DNA of 64,000 bases from UBA4416 sp943362175 (GTDB lineage Bacteria; Bacteroidota; Bacteroidia; B-17B0; Aurantibacillaceae). Of the stretch, positions 34,789-43,136 are shown one piece after another (position 1 is the stretch's first letter; each line of letters begins with the position of its first letter). The notes below the pieces were generated by a model. The model searched no databases, was not told the DNA's origin, and was given only the letters and a program-made list of their open reading frames with translations. Where the stretch lies: the NCBI GenBank assembly GCA_943362175.1, contig CALRIU020000022.1:1-64000 (forward strand), written 5' to 3'. The position numbers and the translations under genes are program-made.

Positions 34789-35544
34789 CTATTCAACGTT
34801 TTTTCTCAAACCAATCAGGAAAACCAACGGGGCCACAGCTGCCATGAAGTGCTTGATGGTATGCCCACTGATGCCTGCCGCATGAAAGAGCTCCGCATCT
34901 TTTAGCTCAAAGACCTTGGCAATGACATAAGCCAACAGCACCAGCCAGAAATACACCTTCGGGAGCCCCTGATTTTTAAAGAGCAACAGGATCAGGGGAA
35001 TCAGCAGCATGGGGAGGAACTGCACCAGGAAATAAAAGCGCAGGTCGCCCTGCCCGCGGCTCTCCGTCATCTGCCAGTAATACACCGAAAGCATCCCGAG
35101 GAAGAGCAAGGGCCATAGCATTTTCTTTCCTGCTTCCTCATGCATATAGTTGCGGATAATGACGGAGAAGAAGGCCATGAAAGCCATCGTCATCGGCAGC
35201 CTGTCCCAGATTAAGGTGCGGTTATCGGGGTGCAGGTGATACCAGGCCGAGCCAAAGCCCGTAAGCAGAATGCCCAGGAAAAAGACCAGGCTTCCCGTAT
35301 CCAAAACCACGTCTTTGCGTTTCCTCAAAAGAAACAGGATGCCTGACAGACCAATCACCAGGAAAGGCAGATTGCTGACCACATTCCAGAAATGAGGAAT
35401 ACCGCACAGGGTTCTTCCATCTGCAAAGCAGTGGTAATGCGGATCCTGGGGGATCGGATTCTTTAGGAGCGCCAGCGCAATACCGGCAAGGGCAATGCCT
35501 CCCAACAAGGCATATTTAAGAAAAGGTTTTAAAGACATCGTCAT
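34789..35544 (-). CDS. Ceramidase-like (CREST superfamily) membrane hydrolase
   Basis: 251 residues from the ATG at 35544 (or the ATG two codons on); the longer reverse frame to 35760 lies inside the upstream gene. Seven membrane helices. SNLPFLVIG (conserved Ser), AWYHLHPDNRTLIWDRLPM (His and Asp) and GHTIKHFMAAVAP (HxxxH) match the zinc-binding Ser/His/Asp set of alkaline ceramidases and related CREST hydrolases. Bacteroidota make sphingolipids, so a lipid amide substrate is reasonable, but it is unproved. It starts 4 bases after the YiaA-like gene and forms an operon with it. Confidence 0.82.
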   Translation of the reverse strand: MTMSLKPFLKYALLGGIALAGIALALLKNPIPQDPHYHCFADGRTLCGIPHFWNVVSNLPFLVIGLSGILFLLRKRKDVVLDTGSLVFFLGILLTGFGSAWYHLHPDNRTLIWDRLPMTMAFMAFFSVIIRNYMHEEAGKKMLWPLLFLGMLSVYYWQMTESRGQGDLRFYFLVQFLPMLLIPLILLLFKNQGLPKVYFWLVLLAYVIAKVFELKDAELFHAAGISGHTIKHFMAAVAPLVFLIGLRKNVE

Positions 35545-35548
35545 ATCA

Positions 35549-35977
35549 TCAGGCGTTAGGAAATTCTTCGGGCAGCTTATCCGATTCCCGTTTGGCTTTA
35601 TGACTGTCGCGGATATTTTTCTGAACGGCCACGGCTGCAAACAAAGCGAGGGTGAAGGACATGCCGTAAAATCCTTTTTCGCTGCGCAGCAGGTCGGCAT
35701 TCCAGAGGCCGATGACGAGCAGAAGGATCGACAGGATGGTGGAGAACCAGCTGATCCCATAATAGATCGCCGTCACGGGAATCCCTTCGAGGTCGTCGCG
35801 CACCGCTTTCTGAAGCGACACCGCAGAAAACAGGCCGTACATAAGCACCGCAAAATAATAGCCTTTTTCATTGAGGAGCATCGAGGCGTTCCATAAACCG
35901 ATGTTGTAGGAAACAACTCCTGCCAGCAAAGCAATCCAGGAGGCGCCGATAAAGGCATGAGATGGTTTTTGAGTCAT
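35549..35977 (-). CDS. YiaA/YiaB-like inner membrane protein
   Basis: 142 residues with two tandem copies of the YiaAB two-helix domain: GLWNASMLLNEKGYYFAVLM and GLWNADLLRSEKGFYGMSFT, each followed by a cytoplasmic LQKxVRD-type turn. Four membrane helices in all. The function of the family is not established. First gene of the operon with the ceramidase-like enzyme. Confidence 0.88.
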   Translation of the reverse strand: MTQKPSHAFIGASWIALLAGVVSYNIGLWNASMLLNEKGYYFAVLMYGLFSAVSLQKAVRDDLEGIPVTAIYYGISWFSTILSILLLVIGLWNADLLRSEKGFYGMSFTLALFAAVAVQKNIRDSHKAKRESDKLPEEFPNA

Positions 35978-36093
35978 GATTTTTTTGTTTAAAATGATGG
36001 ATCAAAAGTAGAGCGAAGAAAAACGAAGAGTTTTGACAATTGTCAAAAAAAGAAATGGTCAGCTCTAATGCCAGTGATTGGTTTAATTTTTCA

Positions 36094-36194
36094 GGGCGCC
36101 CACGGGCTGCGACGGGCTCCGCCTTCGCTCCGGTTCTTTACCGCGCAAGAGGCAGACGCGGTAAAGGAACTAAACCCTATGCATCCCTGGCGCA
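36094..36194 (-). repeat. Dispersed element TGCGCCAGGGAT...GGCGCCC, copy 2
   Basis: In reverse orientation: GGGCGCC at 36094-36100 and TCCCTGGCGCA at 36184-36194. Its core hairpin is TTTACCGCG (36137-36145) with CGCGGTAAA (36157-36165), extended by GTTC/GAAC. It fills much of the 338-base spacer between the YiaA-like gene and the Crp/Fnr gene; nothing else is seen there. Confidence 0.75.
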
Positions 36195-36315
36195 GGATTT
36201 CTTGAAGTAGTAGCTTTTCGCTCTGATCGGCGTTTTGATACTCTTCTTAAATAAGGAGCCCCGGATCTCATGTCCTTGCTCTCATTTCTATGCTCCGCAG
36301 GAGTCAAGCATGCTT

Positions 36316-36876
36316 TTACACCTCCGCGCGGATACGGCTCAGCGTTTCCTGCGTAATTCCCAGGTAGGAAGCAATCTGTCCGAGGGTGGCGCGCTGCAGC
36401 AAGGATGGCTTCGAAGACAGTAATTTCTGGTAGCGCTCTTTGGCGGTTTTAAATTGCAGGTTCAGCACCCGCTCTTCGAGCCTGATGTAATAATTTTCGG
36501 TGATGAGCCTGCCAATGCGTTCGGTTTCAGGGAAGGAAGTATACAATTTTTGAAGGGCGCAATAATCCAGGGCGGTGAGCTCTCCGTCCTCCAGGGCCTG
36601 CACATACTCAAAGGAAGGCTTGCCGGCAATGAAGGCATAAAAGCAGGTGGCAAATTCTTCCTCCTGCGCAAACCAGTTGGTGACTTCTTTCCCATCCAGG
36701 AAATAATAGCCGCGCAACAATCCCTGATGAATAAAGTAAAGCCGGCTGCAGCGCTCACCGATCCCGACGAGCTGCTCTCCTTTGGAAACACGGATGGTCT
36801 TTGAGATGGCAGTGATCTCCTGCTCCAGCTCTTTGGACATGGAAATAACGGAGGAGAGGTGGGTAATTAATGACAT
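36316..36876 (-). CDS. Crp/Fnr-family transcription regulator
   Basis: 186 residues, within the usual 180-200 of Bacteroidota members. A cyclic-nucleotide-binding-like beta-roll (about 15-115, VSKGEQLVGIGERCSRLYFIHQG) lacks the full cAMP-contact set, so the ligand may differ. A dimer helix and a short winged helix-turn-helix at the C-terminus (ATLGQIASYLGITQETLSRIR) follow. No Fe-S cysteines of the Fnr type. The gene stands alone and its target is unknown. Confidence 0.88.
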   Translation of the reverse strand: MSLITHLSSVISMSKELEQEITAISKTIRVSKGEQLVGIGERCSRLYFIHQGLLRGYYFLDGKEVTNWFAQEEEFATCFYAFIAGKPSFEYVQALEDGELTALDYCALQKLYTSFPETERIGRLITENYYIRLEERVLNLQFKTAKERYQKLLSSKPSLLQRATLGQIASYLGITQETLSRIRAEV

Positions 36877-36900
36877 CGCTTAAAGTTAGGAAATTTGTCT

Positions 36901-36994
36901 GTCATTGCGAACCGACACCAGGAGGAGAAGCCATCTCACGATAAGATGAGATGGCTTCTCTACGCTCGCATCCGATAGATATCCGGATGACGGG
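36901..36994. repeat. REP-like palindrome (GTCATTGCGA / GAAGCCATCTCA type)
   Basis: Begins GTCATTGCGA and ends near CCGGATGACGGG. Its core is a 14-bp stem GAGAAGCCATCTCA (36925-36938) with TGAGATGGCTTCTC (36947-36960) and an 8-base loop CGATAAGA. It is a relative of the palindrome at 33157-33183 (AGCAATCTCA type). It lies between the divergently placed Crp/Fnr start and the efp 3' end. Confidence 0.7.
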
Positions 36995-37050
36995 AACTAA
37001 AAAGCCTCTCACCATAACAGCAAGAGGCTTTTCAACACGATCGAAGAGCA

Positions 37051-37614
37051 TTATTTTTTCACGCGCTCCACATAAGAAGCAGTACGTGTATCTACTTTCA
37101 CCAAATCCCCTTCGTTGCAGAATAAAGGCACATTCACTTTCGCGCCTGTGTCCAGTGTTGCAGGCTTTAAGGTGTTGGTAGCCGTATCGCCTTTTACACC
37201 CGGCTCCGTGTATGTGATCGTGCAGATCACAAAAGTCGGTGCTTCTGCCAGGATCACATTGTCGCCTTCGAAGGAAATTTTCACTTCCATGCCTTCTTTC
37301 AGGAACTGGGCGCTGTCTCCAAACAGGATCATCGGCACATGGATCTGCTCATAGTTCTCGTTATCCATCACCACGGCAAAATCGCCTTCCACATAAATGA
37401 ACTGCATTTGCTTATATTCCACACGTACAATATCTACTGCTTCGCCGCTTCTGAAGCGGTGCTCCAGCTGCTTACCGTTGATCAGGTTTTTCATTTTTCC
37501 CTGGTAAAAAGCCCGGAGGTTTCCCGGTGTGCGGTGTTGCCATTCTATGATCTGCATGAGTTCACCATTCATTCTGATCACTGATCCTACGTTGATATCG
37601 CCTGTATCTGCCAT
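37051..37614 (-). CDS. efp: Elongation factor P, variant tip
   Basis: 187 residues, three beta-barrel domains: N-terminal KOW-like, central OB, and C-terminal OB ending VDTRTASYVERVKK. It relieves ribosome stalling at polyproline. The hairpin tip that enters the peptidyl transferase centre reads PGNLRAF (30-36); aligned to E. coli PGKGQAF, the modified Lys34 is replaced by Asn32 and the Gln by Arg34. So beta-lysylation at the usual place is not possible. It is 41 bases downstream of accA, probably one transcript. Confidence 0.95.
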   Translation of the reverse strand: MADTGDINVGSVIRMNGELMQIIEWQHRTPGNLRAFYQGKMKNLINGKQLEHRFRSGEAVDIVRVEYKQMQFIYVEGDFAVVMDNENYEQIHVPMILFGDSAQFLKEGMEVKISFEGDNVILAEAPTFVICTITYTEPGVKGDTATNTLKPATLDTGAKVNVPLFCNEGDLVKVDTRTASYVERVKK

Positions 37615-37655
37615 AATAATAAGTTGTGTTATTTAAATTTATATACGTTTTTTGA

Positions 37656-38618
37656 TTATTCTGTCATATCATGTACCACGCCCATTGCGCTGAATTTTTC
37701 GATGCGGGCGTTGATGCGCTGTTCCGGGCTTTGTTTTTTCAAAGTCTCCAGCTGTTTCAAGATCTCTGCTTTCACCGTCACAAATATTTCTGACTGGTTG
37801 TTGTGGGCGCCTCCCAAAGGTTCTTTGATGACTCCGTCGATCAGGCCGTTTTTGCTCATGTCTACAGAGGTAAGCTTCAGGGCCTCTGCCGCGGTCTCTT
37901 TGAAATTCCAGCTTCTCCACAGGATGGAAGAGCAGGACTCCGGAGAGATCACCGAATACCAGGTGTTTTCCAGCATCAACACCTTATCCCCGATACCGAT
38001 TCCCAAAGCCCCACCACTGGCACCTTCGCCAATGATGATGCAGATCACAGGCACTTTCAGCTGCATCATTTCCAGTAAGTTCCTGGCAATGGCCTCTCCC
38101 TGCCCGCGCTCTTCGGCTTCCAGTCCCGGATAGGCACCGGGTGTATCAATAAAGGTCACAATCGGCTTATTGAATTTCTCAGCCATTTTCATCAGGCGCA
38201 AAGCCTTGCGGTAGCCTTCCGGGTTAGCCATCCCAAAACGGCGGATCTGGCGCATCTTGGTATTGATTCCTTTCTGCTGGCCAATGAACATCACCGTTTG
38301 CCCGTCTACTTCACCGAAACCGCCTACCATCGCTTTATCATCGCCTACCGTACGGTCGCCATGCAACTCTATAAATGTACTGTTGGATACGGCATCAATA
38401 TAGGCCAGTGTATAAGGCCTTTCCGGGTGACGGCTCAGCTGTACACGCTGCCAGGCCGAAAGGTTGGAGAAGATCTCTACGCGTTTCTCATGAATCTTTG
38501 CCTCCAGACCTGCAATGGCCTTACTCATATCTACTTTGCTCTTTTCAGCAACTGATTTAAGTTTTTCCAATTCTTCAGTAAGTTCCTGAATTGGCTTTTC
38601 AAAATCAAGATATATCAT
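37656..38618 (-). CDS. accA: Acetyl-CoA carboxylase carboxyltransferase subunit alpha
   Basis: 320 residues, the usual single-domain length. It transfers the carboxyl group from biotin to acetyl-CoA in fatty acid synthesis, together with AccD. The start MIYLDFEKPIQELTEELEKL is the typical coiled N-terminus, and GDKAMVGGFGEVDG-like, TPGAYPGLEAEERGQGEAIA and CIIIGEGASGGALGIG mark the crotonase fold and oxyanion loops. A -7 box lies 24 bases upstream. First gene of an accA-efp pair. Confidence 0.96.
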   Translation of the reverse strand: MIYLDFEKPIQELTEELEKLKSVAEKSKVDMSKAIAGLEAKIHEKRVEIFSNLSAWQRVQLSRHPERPYTLAYIDAVSNSTFIELHGDRTVGDDKAMVGGFGEVDGQTVMFIGQQKGINTKMRQIRRFGMANPEGYRKALRLMKMAEKFNKPIVTFIDTPGAYPGLEAEERGQGEAIARNLLEMMQLKVPVICIIIGEGASGGALGIGIGDKVLMLENTWYSVISPESCSSILWRSWNFKETAAEALKLTSVDMSKNGLIDGVIKEPLGGAHNNQSEIFVTVKAEILKQLETLKKQSPEQRINARIEKFSAMGVVHDMTE

Positions 38619-38641
38619 TCGTGTCGAAATTAGTTAGGGGG

Positions 38642-38670
38642 CAAAGATACTAAAAAATTGAAAATCCAAC
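38642..38670 (-). promoter_or_regulatory. Putative accA promoter
   Basis: On the reverse strand GTTG (38670-38667), 17 bases, TATCTTTG (38649-38642), a full -7 box match with the same upstream box and spacing as the housekeeping box proposed for the sigma gene. The accA ATG is 23 bases downstream. Confidence 0.5.
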
Positions 38671-38748
38671 ACCTTCTAACCCATTGATAATCATGCGAAT
38701 CATGATTTTGACCGGGAATATTCCCCTAAAAATGAATAGTTTTGCGAC

Positions 38749-39567
38749 ATGATCTGTTTCCCGAACGCCAAAATTAATTTAGGTCTTTATATCACTGAAA
38801 AGAGGCCCGATGGCTTCCATACTATCGAATCGGTGTTCTACCCTATTGCCTGGAACGACGCCCTCGAAGTGATCGAAAGCCCGGAGGCTTCCACAGATTT
38901 TCAGCTTTACCTCAGCGGGCTTCCTGTTCCGGGAAGCGTGGAAGACAACCTGCTGTATAAAGCCTATGCCCTGATCAAAGCGAAACGGACACTTCCGAAG
39001 CTCAGCGTGTACCTTCATAAATCCCTGCCTATGGGCGCCGGACTTGGTGGCGGCAGCGCCGACTGCGCTTTTTTCATCAACCAGCTCAATGCACAATTTG
39101 GCCTGGGCCTTTCGGAAGAAGAGCGCCTGGACCTCGCCCGGCCCCTGGGCAGCGACTGTGCTTTTTTTATTAAGAACAAACCCGTCTACGCTTATGAAAA
39201 AGGAGATGTATTTAAAGCGCTCGACATAGACCTCAGCCTGTATTACATTGCCGTGATTTTCCCTGACGTACACAGCAACACCAAAGAAGCCTACAGCCTG
39301 GTGAAACCGGCAAAACCCCTCAACTCCTTGCTGGAAGCGGTGCAACAGCCGGTGCATACCTGGAAAGGCAGGCTGGCCAATGATTTTGAGGCATCCATCT
39401 TCGCGAAATATCCCGTGGTTGAGAAAACAAAGCAGGACCTGTATGATGCCGGCGCCATCTATGCCAGCATGAGCGGCAGCGGCAGCGCGGTATTCGGCCT
39501 GTTTGAGAGCATACCGCAGATCGGCAGCTTAGCTTCCTTCCCGCATTGGGTGGGGAGGATGATGTAG
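38749..39567 (+). CDS. ispE: 4-diphosphocytidyl-2-C-methyl-D-erythritol kinase
   Basis: 272 residues, GHMP kinase fold. The N-terminus MICFPNAKINLGLYITEKRPDGFH carries the conserved Lys of the substrate site, split here as PNAKINLGLYI and KRPDGFH. The ATP loop is LPMGAGLGGGSADCAFF and the third motif is MSGSGSAVFGLF. It phosphorylates CDP-ME in the MEP route to isoprenoids. A TAGTTTTG box ends 4 bases before the ATG. A perfect palindrome follows its stop. Confidence 0.95.
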   Translation: MICFPNAKINLGLYITEKRPDGFHTIESVFYPIAWNDALEVIESPEASTDFQLYLSGLPVPGSVEDNLLYKAYALIKAKRTLPKLSVYLHKSLPMGAGLGGGSADCAFFINQLNAQFGLGLSEEERLDLARPLGSDCAFFIKNKPVYAYEKGDVFKALDIDLSLYYIAVIFPDVHSNTKEAYSLVKPAKPLNSLLEAVQQPVHTWKGRLANDFEASIFAKYPVVEKTKQDLYDAGAIYASMSGSGSAVFGLFESIPQIGSLASFPHWVGRMM

Positions 39568-39570
39568 AAA

Positions 39571-39612
39571 GCACACGGCCCGGCAGGTTTCGAAACCTGC
39601 CGGGCCGTGTGC
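39571..39612. repeat. 42-base perfect palindrome between convergent genes
   Basis: Two 21-base arms (39571-39591 and 39592-39612) are exact reverse complements with no spacer; the arms begin GCACACGGCCCG and meet at GTTTCGAAAC. It lies 3 bases after the ispE stop and 20 bases from the stop of the reverse-strand peptidase gene, so it could act as a two-way terminator. There is no T-run on the forward side, which makes a mobile or REP-type origin possible. Confidence 0.8.
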
Positions 39613-39632
39613 GGCTTTGTTGAAAATACATC

Positions 39633-41660
39633 CTAATTCTTCACGATGCGGGTGGTCTTGATCGGCGAGCCTTCTGCATCTTTTACCGTGACGATGTATA
39701 CGCCGTTGGCGAATTTCGAAATATCAAACTCTGCCTGCCCTTCGATGGCTTTGCTGAGCACCAGCTTTCCGGAAAGATCGAACACCTCCACGCTGGCTTT
39801 GGCGCTATTGTATAAATAAATGTTCAGCTCGGCTGATGTCGGGTTAGGACCTACGAATACCACAGGCGCTGCTCCTACTTCGATGACCCCCGGCTGAACC
39901 ACCGTAGGCGTTCCTGTTGCCAGGGTCTGGTCTTTCACAGGGCCTATCACTTTATTTAGAATCCAGTTATCAGCATCCACTGCTACAGCCGTTACGGTTC
40001 CCGTGAGGGTTACGGTATAATTCTCTATAGCAATATTGTGCTGCAGCCTCAGGGTTGTATCAGGCTTGCCGACGCGGCTGATCCTGTAATCCAGCGGCGT
40101 TTTAAATAAGGGCACGGAAGAAGGCATGGATTGGGTTTGCGTGGATTTCAGTACAAAATTGGTTCCTCCCTGGTTCCATTTGACATCGAAGGTAGGATAG
40201 CCCTCGCCATAGTACCACTGGTTGAAGAACTGCCCGAAGTTAAGGCCTGTATAGGTTTGCATGAAGTTTTTAAACTCGATCACACTGGCAACGCCGCCGC
40301 CATAGGTCGTTTGGAAAGACCGGATCGCCCGGAAGAAGGTCGAGTCGTTGTTGATCTCATAGCGCAGGCTGTGAATGATCGCGCTTCCTTTGTCATAAGT
40401 TAAGCGTGAATCGAAGATCACACCGGCATCCATCGTATCGGCATTCGTAAAATAAGAACTTCCGCCCGGCTGCGACATCACATTGCTATGCACGCTGTTC
40501 ATTTTATTGGCGGCTGTATTTCCTGAAATGGCGCTCAGGTACTGGTGGCATAAGTATTCGGTATAGCTGGCCCAGCCCTCATTGATAAAGATATCCTTCC
40601 AGGCGCGGCAGGTCACATTGTCGCCCCACCACTGGTGCCCAAGCTCATGCGCATCGATCTCGAAATCAAAAAAGCCCAGGCTTGTCATGGTCTGGTGCTC
40701 CATGCCCCCGCTGAAAGGCGCCATGCTATGCCCGTATTTTTCTTTATAGAAAGGGTACATCCCATAAAGCTTGCATTCCAGCTCCATCGTTTGCTTCATT
40801 TTATTGAGGGCTGTTTTTTGAGTGTTCCAGCCGGAGTTGTTAATGGCATTGTCGTAAACAAAGTTCTGGATGAAAATGGAATCCGGAGCCAGGTATTGCG
40901 GCTTGGCGTAGAAATTATACTGCTTGTATTTGGCCGTGGCTACCGAGATCAGGTAATAATCGATCGGGTACCTCGACTTCCACTCGTAGCGCTTTTTGTT
41001 TCCAACCACCACGACGTTTTTCAACAGACCGTTGGAGCCCACAAGGTTTGTGGAATCCGTGGTGGCAAACACCCAGGAGGAATCGATTTTATCTGTGAGG
41101 TCCTGCTTGCAGGGAAACCACTGATAGGCGCAGAGGCTCTCGCTTAAGCTCCAGGATACCTGGTTACCCCAGGCACCGGAAGTACCGGTGCTGTAACCAT
41201 CGCCGATGGCAGCTCCACCGCCTGTAGGGGCTGTTCCTTTATAGTATACGGTTGCATCGAACACCGTGTTCTGTGGGATGGGCGTGCCGGCTGTAGCCAT
41301 CACCAGACTGTCGCGACGGACAAAATTACGCTTGGCACCGTTGACGTATACCGAGTCGATGGTATGATTGGTATGTAAAACGAACGCAAAAGAATCGAGC
41401 ACTGCCGTTACCACTTTGGCCTTGCTCTTCACGTTTCCGCTGATGTAGCGCGTGTTGCGCTCTACATTGATATTGAGGTGATAGAACTTAAGGTCGTATT
41501 TATTTTCAGGAGGCGTGTAGGAAGAGATCCTTGCCTGGGCCGATGGTTTGGCGACAGCTTTTATGCCACGTGCCGATTTAAAATCGGAACAGTAGTGCTG
41601 TTGTGCCCGGAGCTGGCCGAAGGCGTACAATAAGGCTATTACAGAAATAATATATTTCAT
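39633..41660 (-). CDS. Secreted M1-family aminopeptidase with T9SS tail
   Basis: 675 residues from the ATG at 41660; 20 further upstream codons in frame are discarded because MKYIISVIALLYAFGQLRAQ is a complete signal peptide. An N-terminal saddle domain is followed by the catalytic domain with GGMEH (aminopeptidase loop), HELGHQWWG (H338, E339, H342) and the third zinc ligand E361 in INEGWASY, at the canonical 18-residue spacing. The C-terminal T9SS type A domain starts VGPNPTSAELN. Unlike the permease-fused copy at 21-25 kb it has intact active-site motifs. It probably degrades peptides at the cell surface. Confidence 0.93.
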   Translation of the reverse strand: MKYIISVIALLYAFGQLRAQQHYCSDFKSARGIKAVAKPSAQARISSYTPPENKYDLKFYHLNINVERNTRYISGNVKSKAKVVTAVLDSFAFVLHTNHTIDSVYVNGAKRNFVRRDSLVMATAGTPIPQNTVFDATVYYKGTAPTGGGAAIGDGYSTGTSGAWGNQVSWSLSESLCAYQWFPCKQDLTDKIDSSWVFATTDSTNLVGSNGLLKNVVVVGNKKRYEWKSRYPIDYYLISVATAKYKQYNFYAKPQYLAPDSIFIQNFVYDNAINNSGWNTQKTALNKMKQTMELECKLYGMYPFYKEKYGHSMAPFSGGMEHQTMTSLGFFDFEIDAHELGHQWWGDNVTCRAWKDIFINEGWASYTEYLCHQYLSAISGNTAANKMNSVHSNVMSQPGGSSYFTNADTMDAGVIFDSRLTYDKGSAIIHSLRYEINNDSTFFRAIRSFQTTYGGGVASVIEFKNFMQTYTGLNFGQFFNQWYYGEGYPTFDVKWNQGGTNFVLKSTQTQSMPSSVPLFKTPLDYRISRVGKPDTTLRLQHNIAIENYTVTLTGTVTAVAVDADNWILNKVIGPVKDQTLATGTPTVVQPGVIEVGAAPVVFVGPNPTSAELNIYLYNSAKASVEVFDLSGKLVLSKAIEGQAEFDISKFANGVYIVTVKDAEGSPIKTTRIVKN

Positions 41661-41790
41661 GGGAAGTTTGTTTCTTAAATGATTCAGAATGGAAAAATAA
41701 CGGATATAAATGTTAAACACAATTCCGTAGAGATATAAAATGACCGGCGGTAAAAATTATGCTATTTTTACCTGAAAAACGGCATCAAAT

Positions 41791-42207
41791 ATGAAAAATT
41801 TCTGGATTTTATCCGCTCTTCTCCTGCTCTGGGCCGTGCAGGCCAAAGCACAGGACACGCTCCTGATTTACCAGGTATACCCTTCCTTCAATGATCCTGA
41901 AAAAGCCGAATGGACGGCCTTTCAGAACGACTGGAATTATTTCGATTATGCGGCCTTAAAAGAAAAGCACCACATCAAAAACCTGAACTGCCGGAATTGC
42001 GAAAGCTTTTATGCGGAAGTGTACCTGGAGATTGATGAAAAAGGAAATGTGCTAAACGCTGCTACCCTTCGTGCAAGCCGCTGCGGCCTGGGCACCAAAG
42101 ACAAGCTTCTTTGCAGCGATTTCGAGAACTCCATCAAAAAGCACCATTTTAAAGCTCTCAAAAATAAGCGCTTCGTTGCCCGCTTCGGACTGGTGCTGAA
42201 ATGTTAA
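41791..42207 (+). CDS. Exported small protein, unassigned
   Basis: 138 residues with a clean signal peptide (MKNFWILSALLLLWAVQAKA, then QD). The mature part has six Cys, including NCRNC, which suggests disulfides. The stretch FYAEVYLEIDEKGNVLNAA through KKHHFKALKNKRFVARFGLVL resembles the strand-helix-strand pattern of TonB C-terminal domains, but the match is weak and no TonB-box helper is present. No family is assigned. It is divergent from the M1 peptidase gene. Confidence 0.65.
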   Translation: MKNFWILSALLLLWAVQAKAQDTLLIYQVYPSFNDPEKAEWTAFQNDWNYFDYAALKEKHHIKNLNCRNCESFYAEVYLEIDEKGNVLNAATLRASRCGLGTKDKLLCSDFENSIKKHHFKALKNKRFVARFGLVLKC

Positions 42208-42271
42208 AAAAAATTCCCTCCATGACGAAAGCAAGACAATTCTTTGCTGAAAGCTCTTACCTTTGCAGGCT

Positions 42272-43135
42272 ATGATCACCTACAACCCTAAAGACTGGTT
42301 TAGTCTCATCATTAAATTTCATAAAAGCGATACGTTCAGGGTGCTGCTCCCCGTGATTATCAGCGTAGGCGTGTACGCCGCCCTGATCGTGGCCCTGGAA
42401 GTGCATTTCTTTCATGTGGAAAGCAAGAACCCAACGGCGATGCACTCCATCCTGGGTTTCGTGCTCTCTATGTTGCTTGTGTTCAGGACCAATACGGCCT
42501 ACGACCGCTGGTGGGAAGGCCGCAGGATCTGGGGCGCGATGGTAAACAATTCCAGGAACCTGGCCCTCAAGCTGTCGGTGCTGGTCAAAGATGCCAAAGA
42601 CCGCGAAGACATCAAACACCTCATCAGCAACTATGTGTTCAGTACCAAAAATCACCTGCGCGATGTGTATAACCAGGAGGAGTTTACCGCCACGGAGAGC
42701 ATCAGCCTGGCGACCTTCGCGGGAGCCTCGCACCGGCCAAACATCATTGCCAAAAGTCTGTATACAAAGGTCTATGCCCTGCACGACCAGAAACTTTTAT
42801 CGGGCGATCACCTCATCATCCTCAATGAAGAGATCCGGTCTTTTACTGATAACTGCGGCGCCTGCGAACGCATCAAGAATACGCCGATCCCTTATTCTTA
42901 TAACATCTTTTTGAAGAAGATGATCTTTTTATACATCATCACGCTTCCGTTGTTTTTCGGAGCGGAATTCAAATACACCACGGTACCTATTACGATGATC
43001 GTCCTGTATGTATTTGCCAGCATCGAGCTCATTGCCGAAGAAATCGAAGATCCTTTCGGCTTTGATGATAACGACCTGCCCCTGGATGATATCTGCAAAC
43101 GCATCAAAACTAACCTTACCGAAATTTTAAACTAA
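42272..43135 (+). CDS. Bestrophin-family anion channel protein
   Basis: 287 residues from the ATG at 42272 (a TTG three codons earlier lies in the -7 box). Four membrane helices of the bestrophin/UPF0187 family, with LGFVLSMLLVFRTNTAYDRWWEGRRIWG as the family signature (split: LVFRTNTAYDRWWEGRR) and IELIAEEIEDPFGFDDNDLP at the C-terminus. Bacterial members form pentameric ion channels. A TACCTTTG box at 42258-42265 ends 6 bases before the ATG. hemE starts one base after its stop. Confidence 0.92.
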   Translation: MITYNPKDWFSLIIKFHKSDTFRVLLPVIISVGVYAALIVALEVHFFHVESKNPTAMHSILGFVLSMLLVFRTNTAYDRWWEGRRIWGAMVNNSRNLALKLSVLVKDAKDREDIKHLISNYVFSTKNHLRDVYNQEEFTATESISLATFAGASHRPNIIAKSLYTKVYALHDQKLLSGDHLIILNEEIRSFTDNCGACERIKNTPIPYSYNIFLKKMIFLYIITLPLFFGAEFKYTTVPITMIVLYVFASIELIAEEIEDPFGFDDNDLPLDDICKRIKTNLTEILN

Positions 43136-43136
43136 T

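Noticed and set aside
35545..35760. A 72-codon upstream extension of the ceramidase-like gene
   Set aside because: It overlaps the YiaA-like gene in another frame and has a Cys/Ser/Pro-rich, shadow-like composition.
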